Shown here: in pieces, positions 1 through 9,702 of the stretch
Numbering within the stretch: the first letter of the stretch is position 1
Layout of the letters: every line of letters begins with the position of its first letter
Source: Bacteroidales bacterium
GTDB lineage: Bacteria > Bacteroidota > Bacteroidia > Bacteroidales > Muribaculaceae
Reading direction: 5' to 3'
NCBI GenBank assembly: GCA_015061055.1
Contig: SUXH01000003.1
Span: 62,001-126,000 of the forward strand
Length of the DNA: 64,000 bases
Notes under the pieces: generated by a model
Databases searched by the model: none
Seen by the model: only the letters and a program-made list of their open reading frames with translations
Told to the model about the DNA's origin: nothing
Translations under genes and position numbers: made by a program

Positions 1-44
1 AATTAGGAGCAACTTAATTTTGAGTAACACAAACAAAAACAAAA

Positions 45-728
45 ATGAAGACATTTAATTTGACAGCAGAGCCAAGAATGGCTCTTGGAAAGAAAGCTAC
101 AAAAGCTTTGCGTAAAGAAGGACTTGTTCCTGTAGTGCTTAATGGTGGTGAAGTTGTATCACTTCCTTATGAAGGTGCATTGGAAAATGGTGCAAAATTG
201 GTTGTACTTCCAGGTAAGAAAATTGCTGGAGGTAAGCATGCAGAAAGTGATAAGGGTATTTTATCAACTGATTTGGTTGTTAAGATGTCAGATGTACGTA
301 AGTTGATTTATACACCGGAAATATTTGTTATTGAATTGAATATTAATGGTACTATAAAAAAGGCAGTATTGAAGGATCTTCAATTCCATCCTGTAACTGA
401 CGAAGTACTTCACATTGATTTGTTGGAAGTTTATGATAACAAGCCTGTTGTTATGGAAGTTCCAGTTAAGATAGAAGGTCACGCAGCTGGTGTTAAAGCC
501 GGTGGTAAGTTGACATTATCAATGAAGAAGCTTAAAGTTAAAGCTCTTTATTCTCAAATGCCAGAACGCATTGTTGTTAATGTAGACAATTTGGAACTTG
601 GTAAAACACTTAAGATTGGTGATTTGAGTTACGAAGGTCTTGAATTAATGAATGCTAAGAATGCAGTTGTATGTGCAGTACAATTGACACGTGCTGCTCG
701 TGGTGCTCAAGCAAATGCACAAAAATAA
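45..728 (+). CDS. rplY: 50S ribosomal protein L25 (Ctc/TL5 form)
   Basis: This 227-residue protein is the long, two-domain form of L25, which binds 5S rRNA in the large subunit. The N-terminal L25 domain (about residues 1-95) contains the typical stretch ALGKKATKALRKEG near residue 14. It is followed by a beta-rich TL5/Ctc domain (about 100-190) and a short Ala/Gln tail. Length matches the two-domain form rather than the roughly 95-residue E. coli protein. It sits 9 bases before pth, a very common bacterial pairing, so the two are probably co-transcribed. Only 44 bases of upstream DNA are in the window, so its promoter cannot be judged. Identification is confident. Confidence 0.95.
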   Translation: MKTFNLTAEPRMALGKKATKALRKEGLVPVVLNGGEVVSLPYEGALENGAKLVVLPGKKIAGGKHAESDKGILSTDLVVKMSDVRKLIYTPEIFVIELNINGTIKKAVLKDLQFHPVTDEVLHIDLLEVYDNKPVVMEVPVKIEGHAAGVKAGGKLTLSMKKLKVKALYSQMPERIVVNVDNLELGKTLKIGDLSYEGLELMNAKNAVVCAVQLTRAARGAQANAQK

Positions 729-737
729 GACTAACAA

Positions 738-1301
738 ATGAAATATTTAGTTGTTGGATTGGGCAATATCGGTGCTGAATACCGAGATACTCGACACAAC
801 ATTGGATTTAAAGTATTGGATGCCTTTGCTGAGGCATCCAATATTATTTTCTCTACTCAACGATATGGCGATGTAGCTCAGGTGCGCGTAAAGAATAAAA
901 TTCTTGTGTTGCTTAAGCCATCTACATATATGAATTTAAGTGGCGAAGCTGTTCGTTATTGGATGAATAAAGAAAATATTCCATTAGAGAATGTTCTAAT
1001 AATTGTAGATGATATAGCTCTACCCTTCGGCGCTATCAGAATAAAAGGGAAAGGAAGTGATGGTGGTCATAATGGGCTAAAAAACATAGCGTTATTATTG
1101 GGTACTCAAAATTATGCTCGAATAAGATTTGGTGTAGGCAATGAGTTCCCTAAAGGAGCCCAAGTTGATTATGTTCTCGGAAATTTTACAGAGGAACAAG
1201 TAAGAATGATGCCGGAACGTCTAAAAGTAGCTATTGATGCAATAAAAGCATTTTGTTTGTCGGGTTTGACGTTTGCAATGAATAATTATAGTAATAAATA
1301 A
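738..1301 (+). CDS. pth: Peptidyl-tRNA hydrolase
   Basis: Pth releases peptides from peptidyl-tRNA that drops off ribosomes. The 187-residue length is standard. The N-terminus carries the [18 protein letters not shown] signature with catalytic His20. The conserved Asp lies in [11 protein letters not shown], and [11 protein letters not shown] forms the substrate loop. It lies between rplY (9-base gap) and an S4-domain gene (9-base gap), all on the plus strand, so it is the middle gene of a translation operon. Confidence 0.97.
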   Translation: MKYLVVGLGNIGAEYRDTRHNIGFKVLDAFAEASNIIFSTQRYGDVAQVRVKNKILVLLKPSTYMNLSGEAVRYWMNKENIPLENVLIIVDDIALPFGAIRIKGKGSDGGHNGLKNIALLLGTQNYARIRFGVGNEFPKGAQVDYVLGNFTEEQVRMMPERLKVAIDAIKAFCLSGLTFAMNNYSNK

Positions 1302-1310
1302 AACAATAGA

Positions 1311-1754
1311 ATGGGTAAATCGGAAGTAAGGGTTGATAAATGGCTATGGGCTACGCGAGTTTTTAAAACAAGGTCGATAGCAACAGACGCTTGTAAAAAA
1401 GGTCGTGTTACTATATCAGGAATGAATGTCAAGCCTTCCCATGGTGTTAAGATTGGAGATGTTATAAATGTTAGAAAACCACCAATTACTTATTCATATG
1501 AGGTTATAGGATTAACAGAAAATCGTGTAGGAGCTAAATTAGTGCCTGAATATCTTAAAAATATAACATCAAAAGAACAATATGATTTATTAGAACTGAC
1601 ACGAATAAGTGGATTCATCGACCGCCAAAAAGGATTAGGTCGTCCAACTAAGAAAGAAGGTCGAGATCTTGCACGATTTTCAGATTACGTGTTTATGGGA
1701 TATGATGATTTTGATGATGATTTTGATGATGATGATGATGAAACAGATGATTAA
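1311..1754 (+). CDS. S4-domain RNA-binding protein (Hsp15/HslR-like)
   Basis: This 147-residue protein has an S4 RNA-binding domain at about residues 6-65 (RVDKWLWATRVFKTRSIA...GRVTI, the alpha-L motif). In the Hsp15 family such proteins bind stalled 50S subunits that carry nascent chains. A Lys/Arg-rich segment (about 100-125, GRPTKKEGRD) follows. The protein ends in a very acidic tail of Asp with two Phe, encoded by GAT repeats at 1702-1751. Placement directly after pth fits a role in ribosome rescue. The symbol hslR is not assigned because the tail and length differ from E. coli Hsp15. Confidence 0.85.
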   Translation: MGKSEVRVDKWLWATRVFKTRSIATDACKKGRVTISGMNVKPSHGVKIGDVINVRKPPITYSYEVIGLTENRVGAKLVPEYLKNITSKEQYDLLELTRISGFIDRQKGLGRPTKKEGRDLARFSDYVFMGYDDFDDDFDDDDDETDD

Positions 1755-1822
1755 CCCTTTACTATAATGTTAATTTACCTAAAATAAAGTACGTATATTT
1801 TCACTAAATAATGAAATATATG

Positions 1823-1830
1823 TACTTTTG
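1823..1830 (+). promoter_or_regulatory. -7 box TACTTTTG immediately before the metal-efflux operon
   Basis: TACTTTTG fits the Bacteroidetes -7 consensus TAnnTTTG and ends 5 bases before the ATG at 1836. A clear TTTG -33 element is not visible at the expected 20-base spacing, where only a T-run lies around 1796-1802. If used, transcription would start at about the start codon. Confidence 0.5.
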
Positions 1831-1835
1831 TATTT

Positions 1836-2273
1836 ATGAGAGTGTTGAAAGCTGTTTTTTCTATATTGTGTGCACAAATAATAGTATTCTGTTCTGTTGC
1901 ACAATTCCATCATCATTCTGATGATGGACATATGGTTATATTTTCGTATAACTGTGATTCAGCAAATCATCTGTCATTGCATATAATCGACAATCAAAAC
2001 CTTGATGAAACAGAAATACATAAATGCTCACATGGTTGCCATGATGGTCATCAGCAAGAAAATAAAAATTGTGCATTAAAAATATCAATTGCAAAAACAG
2101 AAAAAAAAGATATACCAAATTTTATTTTCTGTTGCGATTTGTTTAATGAATTGAGTGGCTATATACTTGAGTCACCTAAAACATTCGAAAGAAATTTTGT
2201 CGAATTAAAATATAATTTTCATAAAAACGGAGTGCGATTGATGCGTGCTCCACCATTGTTATATAATATTTGA
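1836..2273 (+). CDS. Small His-rich exported protein of a metal-efflux operon
   Basis: A 145-residue protein with an N-terminal hydrophobic segment (about residues 5-22) ending near a Cys and then FHHHSDDGH. Several His/Cys clusters follow, such as HKCSHGCHDGHQQ at about residues 61-75. These look like metal ligands. It stands first in the operon, 65 bases before an RND adaptor. Small proteins of this kind (DUF6769-like) often precede CusA/CzcA-type systems in Bacteroidetes. That family link is from memory and not certain. A periplasmic metal-binding or sensing role is inference from composition and context. Confidence 0.7.
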   Translation: MRVLKAVFSILCAQIIVFCSVAQFHHHSDDGHMVIFSYNCDSANHLSLHIIDNQNLDETEIHKCSHGCHDGHQQENKNCALKISIAKTEKKDIPNFIFCCDLFNELSGYILESPKTFERNFVELKYNFHKNGVRLMRAPPLLYNI

Positions 2274-2338
2274 GAGATAATTAAGTTTAGAGAAATTCAT
2301 CTCTAATTTATTCATACATTTATTATAAATAACATATT

Positions 2339-3595
2339 ATGAAAATAAAACAATTTAAACAAATAGCATTATTTGCTATTTTATCTATCTATGTTTGTTT
2401 CTCGTGCAATAATCTTGATAATCATAATACAGATTCACACGATCATAGTTTACACCAACATAATGAGGAAAATACTCACGAACATTGTAACAAAAAACAT
2501 GCAAGTCATTCACATATTCATAGTTCGGATGTAGAATCACATAAAGGACATAATCATAATATAAAAGTTGATGAACATAATCATACTGATGAAATTGAGC
2601 TGTCCGATCATAAAGCGAAACATTTTGGTGTAAAAACTGAAAAGGTTAAAAAACAAACATTTAACGATATTATAAAAGTGAGCGGTGAAATCTTACCTGC
2701 TCAAGGAGAATTATCGGTAATAACAGCAAAATCAAGCGGTATTCTTCGCTTAAACAGTAATGCTATTGTTGGAAAGCAATTGAATCAAGGTAGTGTAATC
2801 GGTGTGATTTCATCACAAAATATTATGGGAGGAGATGCAAATGAAACTGCATATATAAATTATGAAGCGGCAAAGCGCGAACTTGAACGAATTACCCCAC
2901 TCTATAAGGATAAGATTATAACTGAAAAAGAATATAATCAAGCTAAACAAATATATGAACAAGCTAAGGCTGCATTGGTTAATAAATCGGGTGCAGGTAG
3001 CTCTGCAACAAGCAATATTTCCGGAACATTAACAGAAATATGGAAAAAAGATGGTGAATTTGTAGAAGTGGGAACTCCGATAGCAGTTGTGTCAAAGAAT
3101 TCCAAATTAGTACTTAGAGCTGATTTGCCTAATCGTTATTCATCTTTAGTATCATCAATAACCACAGCGCATTTTAGACCTGCGTATAGTGAGATTACTT
3201 ATGATTTAGCTAAGTTAAGTGGGAAAATAGTATCAAATAAAAATCTGAGTGTTGTAACTCCAGGTTATATCCCAATTAGTTTTGAATTTAATAATACTGA
3301 ATCAATTGTGCCGGGTAGTTATGCTGAAATTTATTTGGTTGGTGCATCAAAAGCTAATTGTATAGTATTACCAATTGATGCAATTACTGAGGAACAAGGA
3401 TATTATTTTGTGTATAAAAAGGTCCACCCTGAAAAGTACTCAAAGAAAGAAGTAAAAATAGGTGTAAATAATGGTGAGTTTGTAGAAATTTTGTCCGGAA
3501 TTAACGAAGGCGAAGAAATTGTAATGAGTGGTGCTATTATTGTGAAATTAGCCTCACAAACGAATGCTGTACCAGGACATAATCATGAACATTAA
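2339..3595 (+). CDS. RND efflux periplasmic adaptor, His-rich (CusB/CzcB family)
   Basis: This 418-residue protein is the membrane-fusion subunit that joins the inner-membrane pump to the outer-membrane channel. An N-terminal hydrophobic segment ends at Cys23, a possible lipoprotein site. Residues about 30-85 are packed with His (HDHSLHQHNEENTHEHC, then HASHSHIH and GHNHN), consistent with zinc, cobalt, nickel or copper binding. The lipoyl/hairpin part (about 110-240) includes the coiled-coil helix YEAAKRELERITPLYKDKI, and beta-barrel and membrane-proximal domains follow. The tail ends GHNHEH. It lies 19 bases before the pump gene. The exact metal cannot be read from sequence. Confidence 0.93.
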   Translation: MKIKQFKQIALFAILSIYVCFSCNNLDNHNTDSHDHSLHQHNEENTHEHCNKKHASHSHIHSSDVESHKGHNHNIKVDEHNHTDEIELSDHKAKHFGVKTEKVKKQTFNDIIKVSGEILPAQGELSVITAKSSGILRLNSNAIVGKQLNQGSVIGVISSQNIMGGDANETAYINYEAAKRELERITPLYKDKIITEKEYNQAKQIYEQAKAALVNKSGAGSSATSNISGTLTEIWKKDGEFVEVGTPIAVVSKNSKLVLRADLPNRYSSLVSSITTAHFRPAYSEITYDLAKLSGKIVSNKNLSVVTPGYIPISFEFNNTESIVPGSYAEIYLVGASKANCIVLPIDAITEEQGYYFVYKKVHPEKYSKKEVKIGVNNGEFVEILSGINEGEEIVMSGAIIVKLASQTNAVPGHNHEH

Positions 3596-3614
3596 ATAAT
3601 CAAAAGATACCTAT

Positions 3615-6600
3615 ATGCTAAACAAAATAATTAAATTTTCGTTGAACAATAGGATATTAGTACTTTTGGTTACTTCTTTCCTATTGATAGGTGGTTGCTA
3701 TGTAGCTTTCAACACAGAGGTAGATGTGTTTCCGGATTTAAATGCGCCGACTGTTACTGTTATGACTGAAGCTAATGGCTATGCACCTGAGGAAGTGGAA
3801 AAAGCAGTTACCTTTCCAATAGAAACAGTCTTAAATGGAGCAACTAATGTTCGAAGAGTTCGCTCATCTTCAACAAGTGGTTTTTCTATAGTATGGGTTG
3901 AGTTTGATTGGGGGACAGATATCTATCGTGCTCGTCAGATAGTTACAGAAAAACTTTCAACATTGGAAAGTAATTTCCCCAATGGAGTTAAAAGCCCTGT
4001 GTTAGGACCACAATCCTCAATCTTGGGAGAAATGCTTATTATTTCCTTAACTGCAGATACAACAAGTTTATTAGAGTTAAGGACAATAGCTGATCGTATA
4101 ATTAGACCAAGAATATTAGCAGAAGGAGGTGTAGCTGAGGTTCAGGTTATTGGAGGAGATATTAAAGAATACCAGATACTTGTAGATCCTTCAAAGATGA
4201 ACTATTTTGATGTGACTATGAGTGAGGTTCTAACTGCCACTAATGGTATAAACAACAACATTGGTGGTGGAATCTTATATGAATTTGGGAATGAGTATCT
4301 TATTAAAGGTGATATTAATACTACACAATTTGAGGAAATTGCTAATTGTGTTGTAAGAAGTGATAGTAGAGGTACTGTGCTTGTTGGTGATGTAGCCGAA
4401 GTAAAGATTGGCTCTAAGTCTCCTAAATTGGGACTTGCTTCTAAGAACTCCCAACCAGCAGTATTGCTTACTATTACCAAACAACCTAATACAGATACAA
4501 AAGCCCTTACTAATACAATCTTACTAAGTTTAGAAGAATTGAAGAAATCTCTTTCTAAGGATATCGTAATTTCAACTGATACATTCCGTCAAAGTAATTT
4601 CATAGATAGTTCAATTTCTAATATTCAAGGATCTCTAATTGAAGGAGCTTTATTTGTTGTAATAGTTTTGTTCTTCTTTTTGATGAATGCAAGAACAACA
4701 ATAATTTCGTTAGTTGCATTACCATTATCGGTGTTGGTTGCTATAATGGTTTTACATCTTTTGGGATATACAATCAATACTATGAGTCTTGGTGGTATTG
4801 CAATAGCAATAGGTTCATTGGTTGATGATGCGATTGTTGATGTAGAAAATGTTTATAAACGAATAAGAGAAAACAGACTTTTACCAGAGAATCAACGTAA
4901 ATCTATATTAGAGATAGTTTTTAATGCTTCAGCTGAAGTGAGAATGCCAATATTAAATTCAACATTAATTATTGTAGCATGTTTCCTTCCCCTATTTTTC
5001 TTGTCGGGACTTGAAGGTCGTTTGTTAATACCACTTGGAATCTCATTTATAGTATCGCTAGTAGCATCAACAATAGTTGCATTAACTGTAACACCAGTGC
5101 TTTGTAGTTATTTACTAAAAGAAAATGGTGACAAAGAAATTAAAGAGCCAATGGTAACGATAAAACTGAAAAAGTTATACAAATCAGTATTAGATAAATG
5201 TTTTAACGTTAAATATGTTGTACTCACTATTACAGGAGTGATGTTTATAATAGCTTTAGCTCTATTTTTTACATTGGGTAGAAGTTTTTTGCCATCCTTC
5301 AATGAAGGTTCTTTTACGGTAAATGTAAACTTAATGCCGGGGATTTCACTTGAAGAGTCGGATAAAATAGGAAGTGAGGCTGAAAAAATAATATTAAGTA
5401 TTCCTGAAGTTAAGTGTGTATCACGTAAAACAGGACGAGCTGAATTGGCAGAACATTCATTTGGAGTAAATGTTTCTGAAATTGAAGCTCCTTATGAGTT
5501 AACTGATCGTTCTAAAAGTGAAGTACTAAAAGAATTACGTGAAAAATTGGCATTCCTACCTGGAGCTAACATAGAAATCGGTCAACCTATTTCACACCGA
5601 ATTGATGCGATGCTTTCAGGATCGAAAGCACAAATTGCAATTAAATTATTTGGTCCAGATTTAAATAAGTTGTACAATACAGGGAATCAAATTAAAAATC
5701 TTATTTCGACAATCCCTGGAATTGTAGACGTTAATCTTGAGCAGCAGGTGGCTCGACCACAACTTCGAATCCGTCCTAAACGTGATTTACTTGCAAAATA
5801 TGGAATTACTATTAATGAATTCTCGGATTTTATAAATGTAACATTGTCCGGTATAGTAGTATCACAAGTATATGAAGATGGGCTACCCTACGATGTGACA
5901 TTAAGAGTAGCAGAAGATAATCGTAATTCGATGGAAAAGATTAAGAATCTAATGATTGATAGTAATCAAGGTAAAATTCCTTTTTCATATGTAGCAGAAG
6001 TAAAATCGTCTGATGGACCTAATTCCATTAGTAGAGAAAATGTAAGTCGAAGGATTATGGTGTCATGTAATATCCATGATCGCGATTTACGTGGTGCAGT
6101 TAATGATATACAAGAAAAAATCGATAAAAATTTACAACTTCCTGATGGTTATTATATAGTTTATGGAGGACAGTTTGAGAATGAAGCAAAAGCATCAAAG
6201 ATACTGGCTTTAATGTCTATGGTGGCATTGATTATTGTAGTCATTTTGTTATATCAAGAATTTAAGGACATAAAACAGTCGTTAATTGTCTTAGTTAATA
6301 TACCATTGGCATTAATTGGAGGTGTATTGATACTTAAAGTTGGCTCAAATGAGTTGAATATCCCGGCAATTATTGGATTTATATCGTTATTAGGTATAAC
6401 TACAAGAAATGGCATGTTGTTGATGTCACGCTATAATCAATTAAAAAAGGATGGTGTGTCATTATATGACAGAATCTATAAGGGTAGTATTGATAGATTG
6501 TTGCCAATAATTATGACGGCATTGACAACGGCCTTAGCATTGATACCGATTGCTATTAAGAGTACTGAACCAGGAAATGAGATTCAAAGTCCGATGGCGA

Positions 6601-6698
6601 TTGTAATACTTGGAGGGTTAATCACATCTACATTGTTAAATGTGTTTATTGTTCCTATTCTATATTATTTAGTTACAAAAAAAGAAGAAAATTGCTAA
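3615..6698 (+). CDS. Heavy-metal RND pump (CusA/CzcA family)
   Basis: A 1027-residue inner-membrane proton antiporter that exports metal ions from periplasm or cytoplasm. The N-terminal helix leads to the typical FNTEVDVFPDLNAPTVTV start of the first periplasmic loop. Transmembrane segments 2-6 follow at about residues 335-500, with the motif GSLVDDAIVDVENV. Asp404/405 there match the proton-relay position of CusA Asp405. A second periplasmic loop and a second helix bundle (about 855-1020) complete the fold. Full length with no frameshift. The adaptor is upstream and the TolC-like gene begins 1 base after the stop. Whether the substrate is monovalent (Cus) or divalent (Czc) is undecided; the His-rich partners favour divalent ions. 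Confidence 0.95.
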   Translation: MLNKIIKFSLNNRILVLLVTSFLLIGGCYVAFNTEVDVFPDLNAPTVTVMTEANGYAPEEVEKAVTFPIETVLNGATNVRRVRSSSTSGFSIVWVEFDWGTDIYRARQIVTEKLSTLESNFPNGVKSPVLGPQSSILGEMLIISLTADTTSLLELRTIADRIIRPRILAEGGVAEVQVIGGDIKEYQILVDPSKMNYFDVTMSEVLTATNGINNNIGGGILYEFGNEYLIKGDINTTQFEEIANCVVRSDSRGTVLVGDVAEVKIGSKSPKLGLASKNSQPAVLLTITKQPNTDTKALTNTILLSLEELKKSLSKDIVISTDTFRQSNFIDSSISNIQGSLIEGALFVVIVLFFFLMNARTTIISLVALPLSVLVAIMVLHLLGYTINTMSLGGIAIAIGSLVDDAIVDVENVYKRIRENRLLPENQRKSILEIVFNASAEVRMPILNSTLIIVACFLPLFFLSGLEGRLLIPLGISFIVSLVASTIVALTVTPVLCSYLLKENGDKEIKEPMVTIKLKKLYKSVLDKCFNVKYVVLTITGVMFIIALALFFTLGRSFLPSFNEGSFTVNVNLMPGISLEESDKIGSEAEKIILSIPEVKCVSRKTGRAELAEHSFGVNVSEIEAPYELTDRSKSEVLKELREKLAFLPGANIEIGQPISHRIDAMLSGSKAQIAIKLFGPDLNKLYNTGNQIKNLISTIPGIVDVNLEQQVARPQLRIRPKRDLLAKYGITINEFSDFINVTLSGIVVSQVYEDGLPYDVTLRVAEDNRNSMEKIKNLMIDSNQGKIPFSYVAEVKSSDGPNSISRENVSRRIMVSCNIHDRDLRGAVNDIQEKIDKNLQLPDGYYIVYGGQFENEAKASKILALMSMVALIIVVILLYQEFKDIKQSLIVLVNIPLALIGGVLILKVGSNELNIPAIIGFISLLGITTRNGMLLMSRYNQLKKDGVSLYDRIYKGSIDRLLPIIMTALTTALALIPIAIKSTEPGNEIQSPMAIVILGGLITSTLLNVFIVPILYYLVTKKEENC

Positions 6699-6699
6699 C

Positions 6700-7881
6700 A
6701 TGAAACGATATATATTAACAATAGCAATAGCTTTATGTACAATATATGTGAAAGCTCTTACAGTTGATGATATTATAAATAATATAAAATCAAATAACAT
6801 AACACTTAAAGCTATTGAAGAATCAAAAAATAGCGCGATAAATAATATTAAATCGACAAATAACCTAAGTAATCCTGAGGTTGGTTTTGAATACCATAAT
6901 GGTTCAAATATAAGTGGTAATAAATATGGGTTTTCTGTAACACAAAAAATAGAATGGCCAGGCATTTATATAAGTCGTAAGAAAGTAAATCAATCAAGAA
7001 TTACTATTGAAAATGTTAAACAGATTAATGAGTATTTAAACATATTACTTGAAGCGAAGCAATTGAGTATACAGTTGGTAAACTTAAACAAGAAAATAAG
7101 TGTACAGAGGGATGTCGTAACAAATATTTCACAACTGTATGCTGAGTATGATAAAGGTTTCAAACATGGTGAAATTTCAATCTTGGATATTAATAAACTT
7201 AAATTAGAGTTACTTAATGTTCAACGTATATTAGATGAACTAAAAGCTCAGCGTGATGCCATAAAAGAGCAGATAGTTTGGCTAAATGGTAATATTGAGA
7301 TCGACCAATTAACTACTTTAACGAATTACCCTATTCAGTCATTAGAAACACTGGAATTCTATCTGTCGGAAGTCGTAAAATTTGATCCAACATATGTAGA
7401 ACAAACGGCAAATGTTGAAACGATGAAGAAAAATCTCTCAGTCACAAAGATGGGATGGTTACCAGATTTTTCATTAAGCTATAAATTTACGAATGAATTA
7501 GGAACAAAATTTAATGGATTTGCTGTCGGAGCATCGGTGCCAATATTTGCTAATCAAAATAAAGTTAGTGCGTCAAAGTCGGAACTTATTGCAACTGAGT
7601 TATCACAGAAAGATTTATTAATAAAACTTGAAACTACAATTAAAACTGAATATTCGCATGTGGTTATAGCTAAATCACAAATGTATTCATACAGTAATAT
7701 ATTAGAATCAGGTAATAATGAGAAAATACTTAAGAAGGCTCTTGAGGGTGGGCAAATATCGCTGTTGGATTATTTGCTTGAATTGAGATATTTTCTTGAA
7801 GCAAGACAGACCTTATTAGATATAGAACTTGAGTATAATTCATTACTGACATCACTAAACAAATATCAGTTACTTAACTAA
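6700..7881 (+). CDS. TolC-family outer-membrane channel of metal efflux system
   Basis: A 393-residue protein with a short Sec signal peptide (MKRYILTIAIALCTIYVKA) and two OEP repeats of long alpha-helices and short beta strands, as in CusC/CzcC. Conserved outer-membrane efflux features include SNPEVGFEYHN near residue 63 and GWLPDFSLSYKF near residue 251. It starts 1 base after the pump stop codon, so it is translationally linked. It is the last gene of the operon, which ends at the bidirectional hairpin 7891-7923. Confidence 0.92.
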   Translation: MKRYILTIAIALCTIYVKALTVDDIINNIKSNNITLKAIEESKNSAINNIKSTNNLSNPEVGFEYHNGSNISGNKYGFSVTQKIEWPGIYISRKKVNQSRITIENVKQINEYLNILLEAKQLSIQLVNLNKKISVQRDVVTNISQLYAEYDKGFKHGEISILDINKLKLELLNVQRILDELKAQRDAIKEQIVWLNGNIEIDQLTTLTNYPIQSLETLEFYLSEVVKFDPTYVEQTANVETMKKNLSVTKMGWLPDFSLSYKFTNELGTKFNGFAVGASVPIFANQNKVSASKSELIATELSQKDLLIKLETTIKTEYSHVVIAKSQMYSYSNILESGNNEKILKKALEGGQISLLDYLLELRYFLEARQTLLDIELEYNSLLTSLNKYQLLN

Positions 7882-7890
7882 CTAAATAGA

Positions 7891-7923
7891 ATTAAATGGG
7901 GATTGTATATGTCCCCATTTAAT
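7891..7923. terminator. Bidirectional terminator, 12-bp perfect stem
   Basis: ATTAAATGGGGA (7891-7902) pairs exactly with TCCCCATTTAAT (7912-7923) around a 9-base loop, giving T-rich flanks on both strands. It lies between the convergent TolC-family gene and DUF4136 gene and can serve both. Confidence 0.88.
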
Positions 7924-7928
7924 TTTAG

Positions 7929-8540
7929 TTATTTGTTGCTTTTTGTCGTGTATTGCGGCAATAGTTTTACTGGAAAATCAGAGAAAAGAGTTTTTACTGC
8001 TTCAGCAATCTCTGATAGATTTCTAAATTGACTATCTCCAGGTTGTAATATAGTTGAAACAGATGAAGAATATAAAGCTATTTTCTTGTCGGTATCAACT
8101 AATTCCATAGTTAAAACGCCTTCACGGTAAATGCCTGTTATAACCTTAGCGTTTGAATAATAATTTTGCCAGTATAGATTTCTTGGATACATGTAATATG
8201 GGTACATACCATTATATGCAAAGTATCCTGGAGGCAAGGCCGGAGCAGTTTCAATCTCCTTTTGTATTGTAATGGCAATATTTACCATTAGTGGAGATGT
8301 AGAAGATTCTGTAAACCCACGATCAACCATTTGTTCTCTAATTGCAGCCGCAATATTGTAGTAAGTTACCATTGTCATTCCCGGTGGTAACGTGCCTTCC
8401 GGAGGAGCAACGATGCGGAATGTCTTATACTCACTGACATTAGAATTATTGTAGACAGTACTGTTTACTAATGAAAAAGGACTACATGAGGATAAGAGCA
8501 ATCCCATTCCTACTAAAATAGAAATAATTATTTTTTTCAT
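7929..8540 (-). CDS. DUF4136 family lipoprotein
   Basis: A 203-residue protein with a lipoprotein signal peptide (MKKIIISILVGMGLLLSSC, Cys at 19). The rest matches the DUF4136 pattern: a short strand YKTFRIVAPPEG, a helix of the type IAAAIREQMVDRGF, and an aromatic Tyr/Pro-rich segment (about residues 103-125). The function of this family is not established. It is monocistronic, with a -7-like box on the minus strand at 8569-8576 (TATATTTG). Confidence 0.82.
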   Translation of the reverse strand: MKKIIISILVGMGLLLSSCSPFSLVNSTVYNNSNVSEYKTFRIVAPPEGTLPPGMTMVTYYNIAAAIREQMVDRGFTESSTSPLMVNIAITIQKEIETAPALPPGYFAYNGMYPYYMYPRNLYWQNYYSNAKVITGIYREGVLTMELVDTDKKIALYSSSVSTILQPGDSQFRNLSEIAEAVKTLFSDFPVKLLPQYTTKSNK

Positions 8541-8600
8541 AATGTAAAATTTTAATTTAATAATGTAACAAATATATTTTTATATGGTTCTAAAACGTTA

Positions 8601-8632
8601 TTTGTGTAAATGGAAATAATATGTTAAATTTG
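8601..8632 (+). promoter_or_regulatory. Consensus promoter of the agmatine operon
   Basis: TTTG (8601-8604), a 20-base spacer and TAAATTTG (8625-8632) match the Bacteroidetes primary-sigma promoter exactly. The predicted start of transcription is about 18-20 bases before the aguA ATG at 8656. Confidence 0.82.
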
Positions 8633-8655
8633 AAGAAAAATTATTATCTCATAAA

Positions 8656-9702
8656 ATGAAATTGCTGAATAAAAAAGGTAGAAGGTTCATAGCAGAATGG
8701 GAAGAACAGTCAGCCATAATGATTGCATGGCCTCATAAAAAGACTGATTGGGCATATATGCTTGATGATGTTGAGAAATGCTATGCTGATGTAGCTAAAG
8801 CTATTTTGCAGAAAGAAAATCTAATTATAATTACCGAAGATATAGAACGAGTAAAAAACTTAATTGGAAACAATCATAAGTTTAAGTCACAATTCGTTCC
8901 GTTGCCAACGAATGACACTTGGTGTAGAGATTTTGGTGCTATAACAATAGAAGAAGATGGCAAATTAATAGTATGCGATTTTAAGTTTAATGCATGGGGA
9001 GGTAAATTTAATTGGGTATTGGATAATCAAATAACGTCCAAAATGAATCAATTAGGTTTATTTAAGTGTGCTATGGATAATTGTCAAGATTTTATTCTTG
9101 AAGGAGGATCAATCGAAACAGATGGTAAAGGAACTTTGCTTGTAACATCACAGTGCTTATTAACTCCAACAAGAAATTCACAGATGTCTAAAGAAGATAT
9201 TGAATCATATTTAATTCATACCCTGGGCGTTAAGAAAGTATTATGGTTGGATTATGGTGCCTTTGCCGGAGATGATACAGATAGTCATATCGATACACTT
9301 GCCCGAATCGCACCTAACAATAGCATAATTTATGCCGGCTGTGATGATGAAAATGATGAACATTATATTGAATTGAAGAAGATGGAGAAGCAATTATCTA
9401 CATTTACTTCAAATGATAATAAGCCATTTGTTTTGCATAAATTACCCTTCCCTAATGCTATTTATGATGAAAATGGTGAACGTTTACCAGCAACATACGC
9501 TAATTATTTAGTTGGTAATGGAGTTGTATTTGTCCCTACATATAATCAACCTCAAAATGATGAAAAAGCAATACAAGTTATACAATCCGTATTTGAAAAT
9601 TATAGTATAGTTGGCATTAATTGCTCCGCTTTGATAAAACAACACGGGTCATTACATTGCATTACAATGCAATTTCCCAAGAATGTATTTAATGACATAT
9701 GA
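8656..9702 (+). CDS. aguA: Agmatine deiminase
   Basis: This 348-residue enzyme hydrolyses agmatine to N-carbamoylputrescine and ammonia. Family signatures are WPHKKTDW near the N-terminus, NDTWCRDFGA (about residues 91-100), an internal FILEGGSIETDGKG, and the C-terminal GSLHCITMQFP with catalytic Cys335. The length is slightly below the usual 360-370 but all key residues are present. Its stop codon overlaps the aguB start (ATGA), so the two are translationally coupled. A full consensus promoter lies upstream. No arginine decarboxylase is in the window to supply agmatine. Confidence 0.95.
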   Translation: MKLLNKKGRRFIAEWEEQSAIMIAWPHKKTDWAYMLDDVEKCYADVAKAILQKENLIIITEDIERVKNLIGNNHKFKSQFVPLPTNDTWCRDFGAITIEEDGKLIVCDFKFNAWGGKFNWVLDNQITSKMNQLGLFKCAMDNCQDFILEGGSIETDGKGTLLVTSQCLLTPTRNSQMSKEDIESYLIHTLGVKKVLWLDYGAFAGDDTDSHIDTLARIAPNNSIIYAGCDDENDEHYIELKKMEKQLSTFTSNDNKPFVLHKLPFPNAIYDENGERLPATYANYLVGNGVVFVPTYNQPQNDEKAIQVIQSVFENYSIVGINCSALIKQHGSLHCITMQFPKNVFNDI

